This document shows positions 42,499 through 47,141 of a stretch of DNA of 47,141 nt, one piece after another. The position numbers and the translations under genes were made by a program. Below the pieces are notes generated by a model. That model did no database searches. It saw only the letters and a list, made by a program, of their open reading frames with translations, and was not told the DNA's origin. The DNA is taken from NCBI GenBank assembly GCA_034432155.1, contig DAOUCP010000052.1, forward strand, positions 1 through 47,141. The letters are read 5' to 3'. Position 1 is the first letter of the stretch. Every line of letters starts with the position of its first letter. This DNA is from DAOUCP01 sp034432155. Its GTDB lineage: Bacteria > Chloroflexota > Anaerolineae > Epilineales > Epilineaceae.

Positions 42499-43413
42499 AT
42501 GGCCGTCCATCTCTCCGACGCATTGCCCGGTGGACAGCGCCGACTTGCGGCTGACACCATCGCCGAGGCCGCCATTCGGCTTTGCGGCGTCTCCAGCATC
42601 GCCGTCGTAGGCCTGATTCTGGTGTTCCTGCTGCGCGAGGCCTTGCCTACGTTCGATCGAGTCTCCCTTGGCAACCTGCTTGGGACGCGATGGTACCCCC
42701 CGGAAGCGCTCTACGGGATGCTGCCGCTCGTCGCCGGCTCCCTATTGGTCACGGCCATCGCCGTGGTGCTGTCGGTGCCGTTGGGACTGGTCACGGCCGT
42801 GTACCTCGCCGAGGTCGCGCCGCGCTGGCTGCGGGACGTCCTCAAACCGCTGATCGAGATCTTGGCCGGCATTCCTTCGATCGTACTTGGCTTCGTGGGT
42901 TGGGTCGCCCTGGCGCCGATTATCCAGGCCCTGGGGGCACCCACAGGCCTCACGGCTCTGACCGGCGGTCTGGTGCTAGGGTACATGGCCTTGCCGACGA
43001 TCATCAGCATTGCCGAGGACGCCCTCGATGCCGTGCCGCGTGGCTATCGCGAGGCGGCGTGGGCCCTGGGCGCCACGTCCTGGCAAGCCACCTACCGCGT
43101 TACCGTGCCGGCTGCGCGAAGCGGCCTGGTCATGGCGGCCATGCTGGGGATTGGCCGCGCCGTTGGCGAGACGATGGCAGTGCTCATGGTCACCGGGAAC
43201 GCGGCCAATGTGCCGAGCGGACCGCAACTGTTCCTCCAGCCAGTGCGAACGATGACGGCCACCATTGCCGCCGAGATGGGCGAAGTGGCGCGCGGTAGCA
43301 CCCACTACCACGTGCTCTTCACCGTCGCTCTGGTGCTCTTCGCGATCACCCTGGCTATCAATGCCGTCACCACGAGGCTGGCCGGTGGACGGCTGCCCAG
43401 GCGAGTGCGGTAG
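42499..43413 (+). CDS. pstC: phosphate ABC permease PstC
   Basis: A 304-residue protein. Six membrane helices lie within the binding-protein-dependent permease domain, with the EAA coupling loop at GYREAAWALGATSWQATYRVTVPAARSG. The N-terminal periplasmic loop has PTFDRVSLGNLLGTRWYPP and the helix pair LVTAVYLAEVAPRW / EILAGIPSIVLGFVG, typical of PstC. It starts 6 nt after pstS. It pairs with PstA to form the channel. Confidence 0.95.
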   Translation: MAVHLSDALPGGQRRLAADTIAEAAIRLCGVSSIAVVGLILVFLLREALPTFDRVSLGNLLGTRWYPPEALYGMLPLVAGSLLVTAIAVVLSVPLGLVTAVYLAEVAPRWLRDVLKPLIEILAGIPSIVLGFVGWVALAPIIQALGAPTGLTALTGGLVLGYMALPTIISIAEDALDAVPRGYREAAWALGATSWQATYRVTVPAARSGLVMAAMLGIGRAVGETMAVLMVTGNAANVPSGPQLFLQPVRTMTATIAAEMGEVARGSTHYHVLFTVALVLFAITLAINAVTTRLAGGRLPRRVR

Positions 43414-43421
43414 GCGCCGCC

Positions 43422-44267
43422 GTGTCTCAGCACGTCACTGCCCGACTGGCGACGGCCCTCATCACCGCCGTCGCTCTTGCAGTGGTGGTGCCGATCGTCG
43501 GCCTGATTCTGTTCCTGCTGGCGCGGGGCGCGCCGGCGATCTCCTGGCAATTCCTGACCACCGCCCCCACGACTGGCATGACCTCCGGTGGCATTCTGCC
43601 GGCGCTCCTGGGTACCGTGTACCTGGGCCTGGGTACCGCAGTGGCTTCGATTCCCCTGGCCATCGGCGCTGCGATCTACTTGGCCGAGTACGCCAAGGAT
43701 AACGCGCTGACGCGCCTCGTGCGGGCCGCCATCATCAACCTCGCCGGCATCCCCTCCATCGTGTACGGGCTGTTCGGCCTGGGGGCTTTCGTGCTCTTTA
43801 TGGGCTTCGGCACCTCCATCCTGGCCGGATCCCTGACCCTGGGCCTGATGACGATGCCGGTCGTCATCAGCACTGCCGAAGAGGCCATCATGAGCGTGCC
43901 TCGGGAGTTTCGTATCACCAGTCTGAGCATGGGCGCCACCAAATGGCAGACCGTTCGGCACCAAGTCCTCCCGCACGCCTTGCCGGGCATCCTGACGGGC
44001 GTAATCCTGGGCCTCAGCCGCGCGATCGGCGAGACGGCACCGATCTTGTTCACCGCGGCGGCGTTCTACCTGCCGGACTTGCCTGGCTCGGTGTATGACC
44101 AGACCATGGCGTTGCCCTACCACCTCTACGTCATCTCGACCCAGGTCCCACGCATGCCTCTTACTCTGCAGTACGGCACCGCCCTTGTCCTGCTGATCCT
44201 GGTGTTGTGCCTGACCTTGACGGCCAGCGTCCTCCGCAGCTGGGCCCGACGACGAAGGGAATGGTAG
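43422..44267 (+). CDS. pstA: phosphate ABC permease PstA
   Basis: A 281-residue protein starting at GTG. Six membrane helices carry the PstA pattern ISWQFLTTAPTTGMTSGGILPALLGT, AIYLAEYAKDN, NLAGIPSIVYGLFGLGAFV, and the EAA loop REFRITSLSMGATKWQTVRHQVLPHALPG. It starts 8 nt after pstC. Its last 7 nt overlap the start of the first pstB gene. Confidence 0.95.
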   Translation: MSQHVTARLATALITAVALAVVVPIVGLILFLLARGAPAISWQFLTTAPTTGMTSGGILPALLGTVYLGLGTAVASIPLAIGAAIYLAEYAKDNALTRLVRAAIINLAGIPSIVYGLFGLGAFVLFMGFGTSILAGSLTLGLMTMPVVISTAEEAIMSVPREFRITSLSMGATKWQTVRHQVLPHALPGILTGVILGLSRAIGETAPILFTAAAFYLPDLPGSVYDQTMALPYHLYVISTQVPRMPLTLQYGTALVLLILVLCLTLTASVLRSWARRRREW

Positions 44268-45034
44268 TGGCTCCCGAGCAACCCATCCTCTGCTTGCGGC
44301 ACGTCACCTTTACGTACGCCGACGGCACGCAGGCCCTCGCCGACTTCAGCCTGGACGTGCCGGAGCAACGCATCACGGTGGTCTTCGGACCCAGCCGGGC
44401 AGGCAAGACGACACTGCTGCGCCTACTCAACCGCCTCACCGACCTGGATGAGGGCGCACACCACGTCGGGCAAGTGCTGTTCCACGGCCGCGACATCTTC
44501 GAGCCCGACGTCGATGTCCATGATCTACGTCGGCGACTCAGCATGGTCTTCGCCATACCCACGCCACTGCCAGGCAGTATCTGGCAGAACGTGACCTACG
44601 CGCTCCGCATGGCTGGGATCCGCGATCCCGTCGTCCTCCAGGAGCGCACCGAGCAGGCGCTGCGTCGCGCCGCCCTGTGGGATGAGGTCCGAGACCGTCT
44701 CCACGGCTCAGCATTTCGGCTATCGGGAGGTCAGCAGCAGCGGCTCTGCCTGGCGCGCTCGCTGGCCCTTGAACCCGAGGTCATTCTGCTTGACAATCCG
44801 ACCTCAGGACTCGATCCCATTTCCACCGGCATCGTCGAGGAGTCCCTGCTGGACCTGAAGCGGAACTACACGATTGTCATCGTGCCTCACAGCGTCCAGC
44901 AGGCAGCTCGGCTGGCCGATCAGGCTGCGTTTCTGCTGGACGGTCAATTGGTGGAAATCGGTCCCGGTGTCGAGCTCTTCGCCCGACCGGCCGACCCCCG
45001 CACCGAGGCTTACGTGACCGGTCGGTTCGGTTAG
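44261..45034 (+). CDS. pstB: PstB-like phosphate importer ATPase 1, lacking catalytic Glu and Q-loop Gln
   Basis: A 257-residue protein. Walker A GPSRAGKTT (43-51), signature LSGGQ (154-158) and switch His210 (VPHSVQQAARLAD) are present. The Q-loop reads MVFAIPTPLPGSIWQN with Ala98 where PstB has Gln, and Walker B reads VILLDNPTSGLDP with Asn179 in place of the catalytic Glu. The codons gcc and aat are clear in the sequence. Its own Walker side should bind but hardly hydrolyse ATP, while its LSGGQ can serve the partner site. The start ATG at 44261 overlaps the pstA stop. A second pstB follows 23 nt downstream, so the importer probably uses a PstB1-PstB2 heterodimer. Confidence 0.92.
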   Translation: MVVAPEQPILCLRHVTFTYADGTQALADFSLDVPEQRITVVFGPSRAGKTTLLRLLNRLTDLDEGAHHVGQVLFHGRDIFEPDVDVHDLRRRLSMVFAIPTPLPGSIWQNVTYALRMAGIRDPVVLQERTEQALRRAALWDEVRDRLHGSAFRLSGGQQQRLCLARSLALEPEVILLDNPTSGLDPISTGIVEESLLDLKRNYTIVIVPHSVQQAARLADQAAFLLDGQLVEIGPGVELFARPADPRTEAYVTGRFG

Positions 45035-45057
45035 CCGGGGCAAGTGGGTTCTGATCG

Positions 45058-45822
45058 GTGGACACGCGCGCCAAGATCGAGATCGAACGCTTCTCTTTGC
45101 GCTATGGCGACTTCGAAGCGCTGAAGAATGTTACCCTGGACGTGCACGAGCGCCGGGTGACGGCGTTCATCGGCCCCTCGGGCTGCGGCAAGACAACGCT
45201 CTTGCGCAGCATCAACCGCATGAACGATGTCATCAAGGGTGTCCACGTCGACGGTGAGATCCGCTTGGACGGGCAGAGCATCTACCGGCCCGAGGTGGAC
45301 GTCGTGCGGCTGCGACAACGAGTTGGTATGGTCTTCCAGCGACCCAACCCGTTTCCCCAGACAGTGTTCGACAACGTGGCCTTTGGACCGCGGGTACTTG
45401 GGCTGTGCCGCAGTCGGCAGGACCTCTTCGAACGGGTGCGCCACAGCCTGGTGGAAGTGGGGTTGTGGGACGAGCTGGCCGACCGCCTCGACAGTCCGGC
45501 TCAGGCGCTCAACGCCGGTCAGCAGCAGAGACTGTGCGTCGCCCGGGCAACGGCCACGCAGCCTGAGGTGATCCTCATGGACGAGCCGTGCAGTGCGCTC
45601 GATCCGGTGGCCACCATGGTCATCGAGGACCTGATGCGCCGCCTAGCCCGTGAGTACACCATCGTGGTGGTGACCCATAACATGCAGCAGGCAGCCCGCG
45701 TATCGGACTGGACGGGCTTCTTCTGGCTCGGCGAACTCGTGGAGTACGCGCCGACCGATCAGCTCTTCGTGAGGCCTGGGAACAAGCTGACGGAGGATTA
45801 CCTCACCGGCCGCCGTGGCTGA
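45058..45822 (+). CDS. pstB: PstB phosphate importer ATPase 2, catalytic but with LNAGQ signature
   Basis: A 254-residue protein starting at GTG. Walker A GPSGCGKTT (39-47), Q-loop MVFQRPNPFPQTVFDN with Gln94, Walker B VILMDEPCSALDP with Asp175-Glu176, and His207 (VTHNMQQAARVSD) are all canonical for PstB. The signature is altered: LNAGQ (151-155) instead of LSGGQ, losing the Ser that contacts the gamma-phosphate in the opposite site. This is the mirror image of the defects in PstB1, so a heterodimer would have one complete site (PstB2 Walker plus PstB1 LSGGQ) and one degenerate site. No phoU follows. Confidence 0.93.
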   Translation: MDTRAKIEIERFSLRYGDFEALKNVTLDVHERRVTAFIGPSGCGKTTLLRSINRMNDVIKGVHVDGEIRLDGQSIYRPEVDVVRLRQRVGMVFQRPNPFPQTVFDNVAFGPRVLGLCRSRQDLFERVRHSLVEVGLWDELADRLDSPAQALNAGQQQRLCVARATATQPEVILMDEPCSALDPVATMVIEDLMRRLAREYTIVVVTHNMQQAARVSDWTGFFWLGELVEYAPTDQLFVRPGNKLTEDYLTGRRG

Positions 45823-45983
45823 AGGCAACCGCCTCGCGGCCTGGTGTGGTCCGTGCGCCCGGCTGACTGGCTCACCTGGCGCAAGAGGCATCGTCGGCGC
45901 TGCCCTCGGACTGCCCGTCCGTGGGTCGGCTGCCGCGAGAAACCAACCAAGCGACCAATCCAGCTAGAGCAAAGGAGGACGCT

Positions 45984-46790
45984 GTGAACGTCGCCCGTGC
46001 CCTGACCATCGCTGGTTCCGACTCCGGTGGCGGCGCCGGCATTCAGGCCGACCTCAAGACCTTTGAGGCGCTTGGGGTGTTCGGCACCAGCGCTCTGACG
46101 GCTGTCACCGCCCAGAACACCCGCGGCGTGCTGGGGGTCATTGAACTGCCGATAGATTTCGTCGCCCTCCAGATTGACGCCGTGATGCAGGACATCGGCG
46201 CCGATGCAGTCAAGACGGGCATGCTCGCCAGCGCAGGGATCGTGCAAGTGGTTGCCGAACGGCTGCGCCACCACGGAGTCCGCCGACTGGTCGTCGACCC
46301 CGTGATGGTGGCCAAAAGCGGCGATCCTCTGCTGGCCACCGAGGCACGCTCGGCACTCATCGCCCAGCTGCTGCCGCTGGCCTTGATCGTGACGCCCAAC
46401 CTGCACGAGGCTGAAGTACTGGTGGGCCGCCCGGTGGCCACACTGGACGACATGCGCGAGGCCGCTCGGCAGATCCACCACCTGGGGCCGGCGTACGTGC
46501 TGGTGAAAGGCGGCCACCTGGCCCAAGGAGCGGAGAGCATCGATGTCCTCTATGACGGCATCGACTACCGCGAGTATCGCGCGCCGCGCATCGACAGCCG
46601 AAACACGCATGGCACGGGCTGCACCTTCGCCTCCGCGATCGCCGCTTGTCTGGCCAAGGGAGAGACGGTGCCGGAGGCGGTGGCCCAGGCCAAAGACTAC
46701 CTGACGGGCGCCATCCGGGCGGCCGTCGGGCGTGCCATCGGCAGTGGTCACGGACCGGTCGACCACTTCTGGCGGCAGCGCGCCGACTGA
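45984..46790 (+). CDS. thiD: hydroxymethylpyrimidine/phosphomethylpyrimidine kinase ThiD
   Basis: A 268-residue protein from a GTG at 45984 preceded by AAAGGAGG with 5-nt spacing; the longer frame from 45921 lacks an SD. Ribokinase-like motifs are ALTIAGSDSGGGAGIQADLKTF (substrate Gly loop), VKTGMLAS, VVDPVMVAKSGDPLL, VTPNLHEAEVL and NTHGTGCTFASAIAA (anion hole and catalytic Asp region). It phosphorylates HMP and HMP-P to HMP-PP for thiamine synthesis in the cytoplasm. No TPP riboswitch was recognised in the 161 bp upstream, and the other thiamine genes are not in the window. Confidence 0.95.
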   Translation: MNVARALTIAGSDSGGGAGIQADLKTFEALGVFGTSALTAVTAQNTRGVLGVIELPIDFVALQIDAVMQDIGADAVKTGMLASAGIVQVVAERLRHHGVRRLVVDPVMVAKSGDPLLATEARSALIAQLLPLALIVTPNLHEAEVLVGRPVATLDDMREAARQIHHLGPAYVLVKGGHLAQGAESIDVLYDGIDYREYRAPRIDSRNTHGTGCTFASAIAACLAKGETVPEAVAQAKDYLTGAIRAAVGRAIGSGHGPVDHFWRQRAD

Positions 46791-46807
46791 GTCCGCTCCT
46801 CATCAGC

Positions 46808-46905
46808 GACCGCGCCGCGTGAAGGAGTAAGCCCTCTCTTCCCGGCAACCGCGGCGCGCGACGAGGGAATCTCTCTCTCCCTGACGGCTGCGGCGCGCGA
46901 CTCCT
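46808..46905. repeat. 39-bp degenerate tandem array, about 3 units
   Basis: cgcg(g/c)cgcg boxes at about 46811, 46850 and 46890, each followed by a cctctct/tctctctcc pyrimidine tract. It begins right after the thiD stop. Confidence 0.65.
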
Positions 46906-46917
46906 GGCTGCTGGGCA

Positions 46918-47090
46918 CCCAGCCGCCCGCACACGGCCGGTGCAGACATCGCCAGCATTAGGCAGCTGGCCGGTGCCACCCAGCCGACTGCACACGGCCG
47001 GCGGAGACATCGCCAGCGGTGGGCAGCCAACCGGTGCCACGCAGCCACCCGGTGCCACCCAGCCGCCCGCACACGGCCGGCGGGGCTGGG
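46918..47090. repeat. 61-bp tandem array, 3 units, at the window end
   Basis: cacacggccgg occurs at about 46930, 46991 and 47070. The first two units share gccaccc/agccg, agacatcgccagc and ggcagc boxes at a 61-bp period; the third is offset by an extra ~18 bp. No gene is supported in 46791-47141; the last 50 bp are G/C-rich low complexity. Confidence 0.75.
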
Positions 47091-47141
47091 CGCCCAACCG
47101 CCGGCCGCGCCCCCGCCGCTAGCCCGCGCCCCTACCCCGCC

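Noticed and set aside
45823..45983. TPP riboswitch upstream of thiD
   Set aside because: The conserved CUGAGA and ACCUGA-type elements are absent; only a strong SD is visible.

Overview
This is GC-rich bacterial DNA (roughly two thirds G+C). The gene content suggests a Chloroflexota-like lineage: secreted proteins with long Thr/Pro/Ser/Ala linkers, membrane glycosyltransferases, a fused GlyQS and a mix of Shine-Dalgarno-led and apparently leaderless genes. That assignment is an inference, because no rRNA or universal marker other than RecO and GlyRS is present. Both window edges are low-complexity. There are no rRNAs, transposases, phage genes or CRISPR arrays.

Layout. 1-8.3 kb, mostly minus strand: a NACHT-like ATPase with a long TPR tail co-transcribed with a small two-helix membrane protein; an NtrC-type response regulator overlapping its soluble histidine kinase; and a degenerate methyltransferase-like protein. 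8.5-9.8 kb: two poorly known membrane-anchored proteins. 9.7-17 kb: a cell-surface glycan cluster (GT2, AsnB-type amidotransferase, WecG/TagA-type transferase, polyprenyl-phosphate sugar phosphotransferase, HEAT-like protein) with an alkyltransferase-like DNA repair protein. 17-18.1 kb: ferritin and an FmdB zinc-ribbon protein. 18.2-21.1 kb: a large secreted glycosidase-like protein whose linker is a ~400-residue Thr/Ala/Ser tract. 21.4-26.2 kb: a MacB/LolD-type ATPase, FtsX-type permease and HlyD-type lipoprotein, forming one export operon. 26.3-33.5 kb: GT39-like enzyme, VWA-like secreted protein, EamA and AEC transporters, and an ABCB-type exporter. 33.8-39.1 kb: M20 peptidase, fused glycyl-tRNA synthetase and RecO. 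39.4-41.4 kb: a secreted CAP-domain protein, tRNA-Gly(GCC) and tRNA-Thr(CGU). 41.5-46.8 kb: pstS-pstC-pstA-pstB1-pstB2, then thiD.

Two observations stand out. First, the two PstB ATPases carry complementary defects. PstB1 has lost the Walker B glutamate and the Q-loop glutamine but keeps LSGGQ. PstB2 keeps both catalytic residues but has LNAGQ. Together they predict a phosphate importer with one consensus and one degenerate ATP site, the arrangement known from asymmetric ABC exporters. Second, many gene boundaries hold short-period (33-61 bp) degenerate tandem arrays. At two convergent junctions the stop codons of both genes lie in different copies of the same array, and at another the array is translated as a protein tail. 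Related in-frame repeats make up the GlyQS linker and the sugar-transferase tail.

A further pattern is a TANNNT -10 box 6-11 nt before several start codons with no visible Shine-Dalgarno sequence (recO, asnB, the EamA gene, the 8.5 kb gene and, more weakly, wecG), which implies leaderless transcripts. Other genes have strong AGGAGG-type sites.
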